In this document: one piece after another, positions 1 through 6,952 of the stretch
Layout of the letters: the number at the start of each line of letters is the position of its first letter
Numbering within the stretch: position 1 is the first letter of the stretch
Assembly: GCA_963664035.2 (NCBI GenBank)
Contig: OY760867.2
Span: 2,418,001 to 2,482,000 of the forward strand
Length of the DNA stretch: 64,000 nt
Reading direction: 5' to 3'
Source: G958296245 sp963664035
Lineage (GTDB): Bacteria; Chloroflexota; Dehalococcoidia; Lucifugimonadales; G958296245
Made by a program: the position numbers and the translations under genes
The notes under the pieces: model-generated
Seen by the model: the letters and a program-made list of their open reading frames with translations, nothing else
Databases searched by the model: none
Told to the model about the DNA's origin: nothing

Positions 1-1
1 C

Positions 2-235
2 ACCGAGATGGTGCGCACCATAGCCCGCACCGAGGAGGGCGACACCGACGAGATCGTGGCCGGCTGGGGCAAGGGCCATCCCATAGGGCGGGTCGGGCAG
101 GGGACCGACATCGCGAACGTCGTGCTCTTCCTGGCCAGCGACAAGGCCAGCTTCATGACCGGCGAGCACGTCAACGTCGACGGCGGGTTCATGGCCCAGG
201 GCGCATGGGCGTCGGGCGCCGGGTCCCAGGACTAG
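2..235 (+). CDS. SDR family oxidoreductase, C-terminal part (cut by window edge)
   Basis: The reading frame is open from the first bases of the window, so this is the 3' end of a gene beginning upstream; the ATG at 8 is probably internal. The visible residues match the C-terminal third of classical short-chain dehydrogenases: a segment like GRVGQGTDIANVVLFLASD followed by the typical TGEHVNVDGG ending. The catalytic Tyr-Lys and Rossmann parts are off the window. A second, complete SDR follows 183 bases downstream on the same strand, then a sialidase-like gene and a third SDR start, suggesting a catabolic run. Substrate unknown. Confidence 0.85.
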   Translation, partial: TEMVRTIARTEEGDTDEIVAGWGKGHPIGRVGQGTDIANVVLFLASDKASFMTGEHVNVDGGFMAQGAWASGAGSQD

Positions 236-273
236 CAACCGATTCGTCCGATCGCACTCCGCCGGTTCGTATC

Positions 274-366
274 GTATAGGCGGGTTTCAGCGCCGACAAT
301 AGATAGACTGTATAGGCGAGTTTCAGCGCCGACAATAGATAGATCGTAAGGGCGAGTTTCAGCGCC
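274..366. repeat. 36-bp tandem repeat, about 2.6 copies
   Basis: Two full 36-bp units (274-309 and 310-345) and a partial third (346-366) share the core GGCGRGTTTCAGCGCC followed by GACAATAGATAGA. They lie between two SDR genes. No coding or promoter role is evident. Confidence 0.9.
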
Positions 367-370
367 GTAG

Positions 371-390
371 GGGCGGGTTCAAACCCGCCC
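371..390. repeat. Perfect 9-bp inverted repeat (GGGCGGGTT/AACCCGCCC)
   Basis: Arms at 371-379 and 382-390 with a two-base loop. It follows the 36-bp repeats and lies about 30 bases upstream of the next start codon. There is no T tract, so it is not a standard terminator. A similar hairpin, with GGCTGGTTT/AAACCAGCC arms, forms the core of the MITE at 51576-51698, suggesting a related small-repeat family. Confidence 0.7.
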
Positions 391-418
391 TCCCAAGACC
401 GCAGCCAGGAGGCACGGA

Positions 419-1192
419 ATGGAAGGCAAGGTAGCCATCGTCACGGGCGGGGGCGGCGGGCTGGGCTCGGAGATTTGCCGCCGGTTCGCGTCCAGGGGCG
501 CCGCCGTGGCCGTGGTCGACGTGAACGCCGATACGGCGGGACAGGTCGCCGACGGCATAAGCTCCGGCGGAGGCCGCGCCCTGGCCGTCCAGGCCGAAGT
601 CACCGACGAGGCGTCCGTCGAGAACGCAGTGCGCGAAGCCGTCGATGTCCTGGGCAGGGTGGACTACCTGGTCCACTGCGCCGGCACCAACATCAAGGCC
701 CCAATCCTGGAGATGTCCCTGGACCAGTGGGACCTGTCACTCGAGGCCCACCTGACGGGCGCCTTCCTATTCTGCCGCGAGGCCGGGAGGCGGATGGTCG
801 AGCAGGGCGACGGCGGCAGCATCGTGCTGATGTCGTCGGTGGCGGCGACCGCGCCCGTGCCCGAAAGGGGCGCATACGGCCCCGCCAAAGCGGGGCTGAT
901 CAACTTCGCCGGACAGCTTGGCCTGGAGTGGGCGCGGTACGGCATAAACGTCAACGCCATCTGCCCTGGCGTCGCGCTGACACCGATGACGAAGATGGTA
1001 TACGAGCGCGAGCCGGAGCTCAGGGCGCAGCGTCTCAAGAAGTTCCCCATAAAGCGCGAAGTCACCCCCGAGGAGGTGGCCGACCTCGCGCTCTTCCTGT
1101 GCAGCGACCAGGCGCGCTACATCAGCGGCGTCGGCATCCCCATAGACGGGGGCTTCCTCAACTCCGGCTTCTACCAGGACCCGGAGGACTGA
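419..1192 (+). CDS. SDR family NAD(P)-dependent oxidoreductase
   Basis: A 257-residue classical short-chain dehydrogenase. The N-terminal Rossmann motif TGGGGGLGSEICRRF (residues about 9-23) binds NAD(P); HCAGTN is the NAG-like motif; the catalytic set is Ser in VLMSSVA with YGPAKAG (YxxxK); the C-terminus ends ISGVGIPIDGGFLNSGF. Length is normal for the family. The ATG is chosen because AGGAGG lies at 406-411, 7 bases upstream. It sits between another SDR and an Asp-box hydrolase-like gene on the same strand, so a role in oxidising a sugar or sugar acid is plausible, but the substrate cannot be read from sequence. Confidence 0.93.
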   Translation: MEGKVAIVTGGGGGLGSEICRRFASRGAAVAVVDVNADTAGQVADGISSGGGRALAVQAEVTDEASVENAVREAVDVLGRVDYLVHCAGTNIKAPILEMSLDQWDLSLEAHLTGAFLFCREAGRRMVEQGDGGSIVLMSSVAATAPVPERGAYGPAKAGLINFAGQLGLEWARYGINVNAICPGVALTPMTKMVYEREPELRAQRLKKFPIKREVTPEEVADLALFLCSDQARYISGVGIPIDGGFLNSGFYQDPED

Positions 1193-1225
1193 TCGGAAGG
1201 CAGAGGGTATGGAGCCAGCAAACCC

Positions 1226-2461
1226 ATGACAAGACCCTGGAAGTGGGACGTCACAATCTACGACCGGCCCGGCTGGTACACGATCTCCGACAACCACAAG
1301 CAGCTTTACCTCTCTCCCGCCGGCAGGCTCGGCCTGAGGATATGGTCGTCTCCGGCGGCGCTCACCGCCACCGACTTCTGGAAGGAGCAGTTCGACAACC
1401 GGGTGCTGGTGTCGGACGACGGCGGCATGAGCTGGCGCACCGGCAGCGGGTCCGACGTGCCGCCCAGGCGCTCGGTCAGGACCGCGTCGGGCCGCATCGT
1501 CTCCATACTGAGCTCCGAGGTGCTGCGGGACCCGGAGGACCGCAAGCGCCACCTGGAAAGCGTCGGACTCGGCCATCTCTACAGCGACACCACCTTCTAC
1601 CAGTACGGCCTCTGGCCCGAGAGCATGCGGGACGAGGTGGCCGCGATGGGGCTGCTGGTCCACGAGGTGGGGAACGGCGTGATCGGCGCGCACACCGGCC
1701 AGACGCTGCGCATCTCCGAGGACGACGGCAAGACGTGGAAGTACCGCGAGCTGACCGAGTTCCCCTTCCACGCGAAGATGATCGGCTTCTTCCGCGACCC
1801 TGTCATCACCCCATCGGGCGCCATAGTGGGAGCCAGCGACGGCATCCCGAACCCGGGACGAGGACCGGCCGAGGGCCTGGTGGGCGTCGCCCACTGCCTC
1901 AGGAGCGAGGACGACGGCGATACGTGGGACCTTATCCCCGTCGGCGTGGACCCGGACGGCGTCATCGACTTCGCGGAGCCCCAGGTGGCGCTGCTGCCGT
2001 CGGGGCGGCTCATCATGATGCTAAGGACGTCCGAGGGCGGCAGATTCGAGTTCATCTACCAGAGCTTTTCCGACGACGACGGAAAGACCTGGACGCCCCC
2101 TGAGCGCACTCCGATGTGGGGCAAGCCCCCCAACCCGGTCGTACTATGCAGCGGCGCGCTGCTGTGCAGCTACGCCTACCGGCGGACGCCGTTCGGCATC
2201 CGTGCCTGCGTCAGTTACGACGAGGGCGCGACCTGGGACATCCCCAACGAGAAGGTCATCCGCGACGACGCCGTTAACGGCCGCATCAGCTACCCCACAG
2301 CCGTCCAACTCGAGGACGAGAGCATCTTCGCCTTCTACGGCATCAACAAGGCCTGCGAGCCGCTGCCCGAGGAGCAGAAGATAAACGGCGATAACGTGCG
2401 CGTCTACCTCGCCGGCAGCCGCTACCACCAGGACTGGGTACGCCCAGAGCCCATTCCCTAG
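1226..2461 (+). CDS. Sialidase-like Asp-box (BNR) beta-propeller protein
   Basis: 411 residues with at least five Asp-box motifs (S-x-D-x-G-x-x-W): VSDDGGMSW, ISEDDGKTW, RSEDDGDTW, FSDDDGKTW and VSYDEGATW. Such boxes mark six-bladed sialidase-fold propellers. No signal peptide is visible, so a cytoplasmic location is likely. The arginine triad of true sialidases cannot be confirmed by eye, so glycan hydrolase activity is inference. A weak GGAG lies 11 bases before the ATG. It is 33 bases downstream of an SDR on the same strand and is followed 13 bases later by the start of another SDR. A second Asp-box protein lies at 39249-40538. Confidence 0.85.
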   Translation: MTRPWKWDVTIYDRPGWYTISDNHKQLYLSPAGRLGLRIWSSPAALTATDFWKEQFDNRVLVSDDGGMSWRTGSGSDVPPRRSVRTASGRIVSILSSEVLRDPEDRKRHLESVGLGHLYSDTTFYQYGLWPESMRDEVAAMGLLVHEVGNGVIGAHTGQTLRISEDDGKTWKYRELTEFPFHAKMIGFFRDPVITPSGAIVGASDGIPNPGRGPAEGLVGVAHCLRSEDDGDTWDLIPVGVDPDGVIDFAEPQVALLPSGRLIMMLRTSEGGRFEFIYQSFSDDDGKTWTPPERTPMWGKPPNPVVLCSGALLCSYAYRRTPFGIRACVSYDEGATWDIPNEKVIRDDAVNGRISYPTAVQLEDESIFAFYGINKACEPLPEEQKINGDNVRVYLAGSRYHQDWVRPEPIP

Positions 2462-2474
2462 AGGTCCGAGCCTG

Positions 2475-2582
2475 ATGCCTCCCGTCGACGGCACACTGTC
2501 CGGCAAGGTGGCCGTAGTTACCGGCGCGGGCAGGGGAATCGGCAAGGCAATAGCTGTCGGTTACAATCGAACCGCGACTTGA
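2475..2582 (+). pseudogene. Truncated SDR (N-terminal Rossmann fragment only)
   Basis: The ATG at 2475 opens a 35-codon frame that reads straight into an SDR N-terminus (SGKVAVVTGAGRGIGKAIA) and stops at 2582 after only a few more residues (YNRTAT). A functional SDR needs about 250 residues, so this is a remnant. Homology ends near 2560, where the next sequence carries a strong -35 box and a small RNA-like unit. The fragment is in line with the upstream SDR-SDR-propeller run and was presumably its next gene before a deletion or insertion replaced the rest. Confidence 0.8.
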
Positions 2583-2607
2583 CACGTCTGTAGCTGGGCG
2601 TTAGCAT
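2579..2607 (+). promoter_or_regulatory. Sigma-70-type promoter (TTGACA-N17-TAGCAT)
   Basis: A perfect -35 TTGACA at 2579-2584, a 17-base spacer and a -10 TAGCAT at 2602-2607 (4 of 6). Transcription would start near 2614. The -35 overlaps the stop codon of the truncated SDR. It would drive the 2614-2781 RNA and, by readthrough, cysH. Confidence 0.65.
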
Positions 2608-2613
2608 CTCTGT

Positions 2614-2781
2614 CTGTGAGAACTGTAATGAACGCCGGAATCTGCACATGTCTGTGTATGCGCAATTGGGGGGCCGGGTTGCGTCCCGGATTCTCTGCGT
2701 GTGGAGGCGTGCAGGAATAAGCGTCTAGATAGCTAGGCAACCAAGACCCCTCGAGTGCTCCGAGCCTCGAGGGGTCTTTTT
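2614..2781 (+). ncRNA. Candidate structured small RNA or attenuating leader upstream of cysH
   Basis: The interval between the promoter and a strong intrinsic terminator is about 168 bases and has no convincing ORF. By eye it folds as an extended interrupted hairpin: an ACGC/GCGT outer pair, CTGCAC (with GTGCAG about 60 bases on), an inner UAUGCGC/GCGUGUG helix using G-U pairs, and a CCGGG/CCCGG tip. I see no S-box, T-box or other named riboswitch signature. It could be an independent sRNA (6S-like size and shape) or a leader whose terminator controls cysH, which starts only 62 bases after the terminator. Confidence 0.45.
2745..2781 (+). terminator. Intrinsic terminator
   Basis: An 11-bp perfect stem GACCCCTCGAG (2745-2755) / CTCGAGGGGTC (2766-2776), with a 10-base loop and a run of T at 2777-2781. 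Confidence 0.9.
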
Positions 2782-2842
2782 GTTGTGGCCGAAGAGCTGG
2801 TTGTACGAACGAAAAGCGGTTCAGATGCTGGGAGCAAGCGAT

Positions 2843-3580
2843 ATGGTAGTGCAGGATAGAATCGTCGATACAGAGGTCATGGCGCTTGCAGTCACGCTTG
2901 AGGACGCGAGCGCCCGGGAGGTGATCGAGGCGGCCTTCGATGCGTTTGGCGACCGGGTAGCGCTGTGTACCAGCTTCCAGGCCGAGGGGATGGTCATCCT
3001 GGACATCGCCGCCCAGCTACGGCCCAGACCGCGCGTGTTCACTATCGACACCGGTAGGCTTCCCCAGGAGACGCACGACCTGATCGACACGGTGCGCGAT
3101 CGGTACGGCGTGGAGGTCGAAGTTTACCACCCTGACAGCGAGGAGCTCACGCAGTTCGTAGGTGGGCACGGCGTCAACCCGTTCTACCGCAGTGTATCGC
3201 TGCGCCTCCGTTGCTGCGAGATTCGCAAGGTCAACCCTCTCAACCGCGCACTAGAGAATTATTCCGCCTGGATGACCGGACTGAGGCGTACCCAGAATGC
3301 GAGCAGGGCGGGAGTAGCGAAGATCGAGCTGGATGTCGCACACGGAGGCATAGTCAAGCTCAACCCGCTTGCGGACTGGGACTACGAGAGCGTGTGGCAG
3401 TACATCCGGGACAGGGACTTGCCTTACAACAGGCTGTACGACGCAGGCTACACGAGCATCGGATGCGCTCCGTGTACTCGCGCCATCGAGCCCGGAGAAG
3501 ATCTCAGGGCCGGCCGCTGGTGGTGGGAGAACGGCTTTCCCAGCGAGTGCGGCATCCATACCGGACCCACGGGAACCTGA
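2843..3580 (+). CDS. cysH: Assimilatory adenylylsulfate (APS) reductase, [4Fe-4S] type
   Basis: The protein reduces activated sulfate (APS) to sulfite using thioredoxin in cysteine synthesis. It has the two cysteine pairs that ligate the [4Fe-4S] cluster in APS-type enzymes, CCEIRKVNPL and SIGCAPCTR, and the C-terminal catalytic ECGIH motif; these separate it from cluster-free PAPS reductases. Other PAPS-family signatures are SFQAEG, TIDTGRLPQET and WMTGLRRTQ. Frames open from TTG at 2780 and ATG at 2825, but the ATG at 2843 is preferred because GGGAG lies 8 bases upstream, giving 245 residues. No other sulfur genes are adjacent. It follows a terminator-bearing leader that may regulate it. 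Confidence 0.9.
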   Translation: MVVQDRIVDTEVMALAVTLEDASAREVIEAAFDAFGDRVALCTSFQAEGMVILDIAAQLRPRPRVFTIDTGRLPQETHDLIDTVRDRYGVEVEVYHPDSEELTQFVGGHGVNPFYRSVSLRLRCCEIRKVNPLNRALENYSAWMTGLRRTQNASRAGVAKIELDVAHGGIVKLNPLADWDYESVWQYIRDRDLPYNRLYDAGYTSIGCAPCTRAIEPGEDLRAGRWWWENGFPSECGIHTGPTGT

Positions 3581-3606
3581 CGGCCCATTCTGATCGAACA
3601 GGAGCC

Positions 3607-3840
3607 TCATGCCGCTGGGATAGACTGCTCTCGTCGCTCAGGGTCGGCAGCGTATGCGAAACAGGCGCGGATGTCCTCTTCCGTCAGCTCTGGGAAGTCA
3701 TTCAGGATCTCCTCCACTGACATGCCGCCGCCAAGGTATTCCAGGATATCGTAGACCGTGATGCGCATACCCCGTATACACGGCTGCCCGCCGCGCTTGT
3801 CTGGTTCTACGGTGATGATCTTCCTGTAATCGACCGACAT
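3607..3840 (-). CDS. DUF433 family protein (orphan VapB45-like antitoxin)
   Basis: 77 residues matching the DUF433 pattern: ITVEPDKRGGQPCIRGMRIT, then a helix-turn-helix-like YDILEYLGGGMSVEEIL and DFPELTEEDIRACFAYAA. DUF433 proteins usually pair with a DUF5615 PIN-like nuclease as a toxin-antitoxin module, but no such partner lies next to it; the neighbours are cysH (convergent, 26 bases away) and a propeller protein upstream on the same strand. Either a solitary regulator or the remnant of a TA pair. Confidence 0.85.
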   Translation of the reverse strand: MSVDYRKIITVEPDKRGGQPCIRGMRITVYDILEYLGGGMSVEEILNDFPELTEEDIRACFAYAADPERREQSIPAA

Positions 3841-3930
3841 TCCAGGCCTCCCCCGAGGGGATGTGGTCTAACCTACCACACTCAAATGGCATACAGTCTG
3901 CTGTTGGCCGCATGATTCCGCTGCTTCTCC

Positions 3931-5406
3931 CTACACGAACCGCATGGCGTATATCCGCGCCCTGTGCATCCGCAGCCGGACGCGCACCGGCCTGCCCGCC
4001 CACTGCGACACGTCCGACTCGCCGCGCCAGGTCACGGTATGGCTCACGCTGTCGCCCGTTATAGGGTCGCAGTCCTCGAACGACCGGCCCGCTATCGCCG
4101 GGGCGTGCTCGCGCCTGTTGTCGTTCGACGCGTCCGCCAGCTCCACCAGTATCCGCCCGCCGAAGCGCGTCCAGGCGTTGAGCCGCATGGCCGCGCCGGT
4201 GAAGTCCATGATCAGCGTGGTGCAGGCGCCCTTCGACTCGGCGTCCAACGATACGAAGCCGTCCTCCCGCCACGTCGCGGTCGCCACGCCCGTCTCCGGC
4301 ATAGAGTTGTCGAAGAAGACCCGGTTGTGCGACGACCGCCGGGGCGAGAATGGGACCGACCACTCGCCGGGCCTGAGGCCTACGATGCCCGTGCCCGCGT
4401 AGAGGCCGCCCTCCGACCACGTCCCGGGCTCCCCGGCCGGGAGCACCGCCTCCCGCAGTGGGCGCTGCCAGTTGAGGCCGTCCCGGCTGGTCATCATGTG
4501 GACCTCGGAGAAGTCGCCGTTGTGCCTGTAGAACGAGGGGAAGAGCAGGTGCGCGTCGGCGCCGTGCCAGGGCGTGTAGCCGTTGGTGTAGACGTCCGTG
4601 TCCACGTCGTCGTACATCGCCGTGGTTACCAGCGGCTGGGGCGTCGGCCAGCTATCGAAGCGCTCCGTCTCCGCGTAGGCGATTATCCGCCGCCCGTGAG
4701 ACGTGCCGTGCTCGTGCTTCGTCCAGCCGCGGAAGTAGCCGACGTACTTGCCCTTGTCCGGGTCGAAGCGGACCACGATCTGGGTGTCGCTCAGGTACTC
4801 GCGCACGAGCGGCTTTTCTATGGGCCGCCAGTGCAGCCCGTCGGGCGACGTGCCGCCGAAGATGCAGAACCTGCCCTCGTAGGTGCCTATGTGGATGATC
4901 TTGTATCTCTCGTCGGCGGGCGCGCTCGGGTCTTTGAACACCGTTCCCCCGTGGGAGTCGCGGCCCGGCGAGGCGTCGAGCCCGTAGACGAGGTTGTTCT
5001 CGCGCGAGCCCTGGTAGGTGACGGTCCCGACCACGGGCTTGACCCAGTTCACCCCGTCGCTCGACTCGGCGTAGGCCATCACCCTCTGGGTGCCGATGTC
5101 CTCGTCCACGTCGAGCTCGCCGCTCATGTCCCCGCTGTCGTAGTAGAGCCGGAACAGCCCGTCGTCCTCGAACAGCGTGCAGTAGACGCCAATCCCGGTC
5201 AGGGCGTTGCCCTGCTCCCACGGCCTGTCCGCCGTGACGATCGGGGGATCGAGCCGGGGCAGGTGCGGCCTGAGGCGTACCCCGTAGGGCATCTCCCAGC
5301 TCTCCGGCCTGTCCCCGCCAAACGAGAGGCCGTAGCCGGGGTCTATCAGGCCCCAGTCGATGAACACGTGCTTCCGGGACCCGAGGTGGTAAGGCTCATA
5401 CGGCAT
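3931..5406 (-). CDS. Glycosidase-like five-bladed propeller protein with C-terminal sandwich
   Basis: 491 residues. The region from about 60 to 370 has the recurring aromatic beta-strand pattern of GH43/GH32/GH130-type propellers, with phrases such as FRLYYDSGD, YAESSDGVNWVKP, GTSPDGLHWRP and MMTSRDGLNWQRP (phosphorylase/Asp-box-like turns). The last 110 residues look like a beta-sandwich. No signal peptide. The catalytic carboxylates cannot be assigned by eye, so the substrate is unknown. It starts 21 bases after the stop of the methyltransferase at 5428-6168, so the two are probably one transcript. Confidence 0.7.
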   Translation of the reverse strand: MPYEPYHLGSRKHVFIDWGLIDPGYGLSFGGDRPESWEMPYGVRLRPHLPRLDPPIVTADRPWEQGNALTGIGVYCTLFEDDGLFRLYYDSGDMSGELDVDEDIGTQRVMAYAESSDGVNWVKPVVGTVTYQGSRENNLVYGLDASPGRDSHGGTVFKDPSAPADERYKIIHIGTYEGRFCIFGGTSPDGLHWRPIEKPLVREYLSDTQIVVRFDPDKGKYVGYFRGWTKHEHGTSHGRRIIAYAETERFDSWPTPQPLVTTAMYDDVDTDVYTNGYTPWHGADAHLLFPSFYRHNGDFSEVHMMTSRDGLNWQRPLREAVLPAGEPGTWSEGGLYAGTGIVGLRPGEWSVPFSPRRSSHNRVFFDNSMPETGVATATWREDGFVSLDAESKGACTTLIMDFTGAAMRLNAWTRFGGRILVELADASNDNRREHAPAIAGRSFEDCDPITGDSVSHTVTWRGESDVSQWAGRPVRVRLRMHRARIYAMRFV

Positions 5407-5427
5407 GGCGTCCTCCTTCTCCTGCGG

Positions 5428-6168
5428 CTATCGCTTCGACGGTTTCTCCAGGACGTAGATGATGAAGTTCGGCGCGCGGGGCTCGTCGTCGAACTCTGGG
5501 TGCTCGACCAACTGCCGCTCCGAGGGAATCGGCTCGTGCAGACCTTCCAGCGCGAAGCCTGCTTCGAGAAAGGCCGATACGTAGCTGGAGAGCGTCCTGT
5601 GCATGTTCACGAACCGCCTGCCCAGCCATTCGAACTCCCGCGGCCCTTCCTCCGTGTAGTTGTCCACCGGATAGAACAGCTTCCGCCCATAGTCGCGGAT
5701 CCAGCCTACGAAGTCGATCGGCGCGCTCCGCATCGGGTGAACGTTGCAGACGACGAACCGGCCGCCCGGGCGCAGCACCCTGTACGCCTCCCGAATAGAC
5801 CGGCGATAGTCGAGCAGGTCCACCAGCACGATGTACGACACCGCGAGATCGAAGGCGCCGCCGCCGACTCCCTCCAGGTCCTCCGCGTCGCCCACGAGAT
5901 ACGTTTCGCCCGAGGTCCCCAGGGCGCGCGCCCGCTCGATCAGCGCCTCGGTCAGGTCGATGCCGGTCACCGCCGCGCCCATCTCGGAAAGCAGCCGGCA
6001 GAACCGGCCCTCCCCGCAGCCGATGTCGAGCACCCTCTTGCCCGACACGTCTCCCAGCGCCTCCAGCATCCACGAGTCCAGCATCCCAATGCGGACGGCC
6101 TGGTCGGTCTCGATCCACTGCTGCGCCGCCTCGGTCCACTGGGTGCGGAGGAGTCTATCGAGCTCCAT
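5428..6168 (-). CDS. Class I SAM-dependent methyltransferase
   Basis: 246 residues. Motif I is VLDIGCGEGRFCRLL (residues about 44-58), followed by VTGIDLTEALIERAR (motif II, acidic Asp) and a DLAVSYIVLVDL post-motif with the YRVLRPGGRFVV motif of UbiE/COQ5-type methyltransferases. The acceptor is unknown; the fold is used for small molecules. Upstream and divergent lies the 72-bp repeat block, downstream the propeller gene in the same operon. Confidence 0.88.
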   Translation of the reverse strand: MELDRLLRTQWTEAAQQWIETDQAVRIGMLDSWMLEALGDVSGKRVLDIGCGEGRFCRLLSEMGAAVTGIDLTEALIERARALGTSGETYLVGDAEDLEGVGGGAFDLAVSYIVLVDLLDYRRSIREAYRVLRPGGRFVVCNVHPMRSAPIDFVGWIRDYGRKLFYPVDNYTEEGPREFEWLGRRFVNMHRTLSSYVSAFLEAGFALEGLHEPIPSERQLVEHPEFDDEPRAPNFIIYVLEKPSKR

Positions 6169-6245
6169 GCCGTTCCTTCCTGCTTGCGTAAAACGCGAGA
6201 TGGGCCATAATACGCGGCGGGAGCATTATACGTCCCACGGGGGAC

Positions 6246-6493
6246 GTGCGACAGGAGGAAACTACATCCGTCCCCTTCCGAGCCTGCTTCGCCCCGTGGT
6301 CTGGGCCCAGGCCGGATGTGCGACAGGAGGAAACTACATCCGTCCCCTTCCGAGCCTGCTTCGCCCCCGTGGTCTGGGCCCAGGCCGGATGTGCGACAGG
6401 AGGAAACTACATCCGTCCCCTTCCGAGCCTGCTTCGCCCCGTGGTCTGGGCCCAGGCCGGATGTGCGACAGGAGGAAACTACATCCGTCCCTT
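6246..6493. repeat. 72-bp tandem repeat, 3 full and 1 partial copy
   Basis: Units begin GTGCGACAGGAGGAAACTAC at 6246, 6318, 6391 and 6463 (spacings 72, 73, 72), nearly identical. Each contains an inverted pair CGGATGT/ACATCCG (GGGACG/CGTCCC in the first) and the palindrome TGGGCCCA. They fill most of the 388-base gap between the divergent genes at 6168 and 6557. There are no unique spacers, so this is not a CRISPR array. Confidence 0.95.
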
Positions 6494-6530
6494 CCCCCGT
6501 TCGACGGGGGAAGGTTAGGATGGGGGTTCC
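6491..6530. repeat. Dispersed hairpin repeat A, copy 1
   Basis: CTTCCCCCG, loop, CGGGGGAAG, then a tail like TTAGGATGGGGGTTCC. The same design recurs at 24661, 27801 and 37349, always intergenic. It follows directly on the last 72-bp unit. Confidence 0.8.
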
Positions 6531-6556
6531 GAACAGTTTACGCAGGAGGTCCAACT

Positions 6557-6931
6557 GTGAGCGAGCGTCATATCAGCATAACGGCGGGCCCCGCGGCGGT
6601 GAGCGCCGCGCTGAACGACACGGCCGCGGCGGCCATGATATGGGACGCCCTCCCCATCGAGGCGTCCGCCAACACCTGGGGAGACGAGATATACTTCGCC
6701 ATACCCGTCGACGCCGGCGACGAGGCGGGGCAGGAGACCGTCGACCTCGGCGACCTGGGCTATTGGCCCCCGGGCAGCGCCTTCTGCATCTTCTTCGGGC
6801 CTACCCCCATGAGCAGGGGCGACGAGATCCGCCCGGCCAGCCCCGTCACCGTGGTAGGCAAGGTGAGCGGCGACCCGAAGGTGTTCGAGCAGGTAGCGCC
6901 GGGCGCGCCGGTCCTCATAGAGCGCGCCTGA
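6557..6931 (+). CDS. Cyclophilin-like fold protein (DUF369/TM1367-like)
   Basis: 124 residues. The pattern NDTAAAAMIWDALPIEASANTWGDEIYF, then a strand pair and PPGSAFCIFFGPTP, fits the Cyclophil_like family of small beta-barrels with a cyclophilin fold but no proven isomerase activity. Start is the GTG at 6557, 6 bases after AGGAGGT (6544-6550); an upstream in-frame extension through the repeats is ignored for lack of a ribosome site. It is 21 bases from the GH32-like gene and probably co-transcribed with it. In related bacteria this family often sits beside sugar-catabolism genes; its molecular role is not known. Confidence 0.8.
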   Translation: MSERHISITAGPAAVSAALNDTAAAAMIWDALPIEASANTWGDEIYFAIPVDAGDEAGQETVDLGDLGYWPPGSAFCIFFGPTPMSRGDEIRPASPVTVVGKVSGDPKVFEQVAPGAPVLIERA

Positions 6932-6952
6932 GGCCCATCACAAGGAGCCGTC

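Noticed and set aside
475..2103. Plus-strand frame of 542 codons overlapping the SDR and sialidase-like genes
   Set aside because: Arg/Gly-rich out-of-frame reading of two well-supported genes.
2614..2781. SAM riboswitch upstream of cysH
   Set aside because: None of the S-box core elements (such as the GAGGGA and GCAACC blocks in correct order) could be placed.
3964..6210. Plus-strand frame of 748 codons opposite the propeller and methyltransferase genes
   Set aside because: Arg/Pro/Val/His-rich shadow; the minus-strand genes carry clear motifs and ribosome sites.
6246..6493. CRISPR-like array
   Set aside because: Units are adjacent 72-bp tandem copies with no unique spacers between them, and no cas genes are in the window.
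5967..6554. Minus-strand ORF across the 72-bp repeats (repetitive protein)
   Set aside because: Stop-free only because the period (72, mostly) is a multiple of three and G+C is high; it overlaps the methyltransferase N-terminus and lacks a start context.
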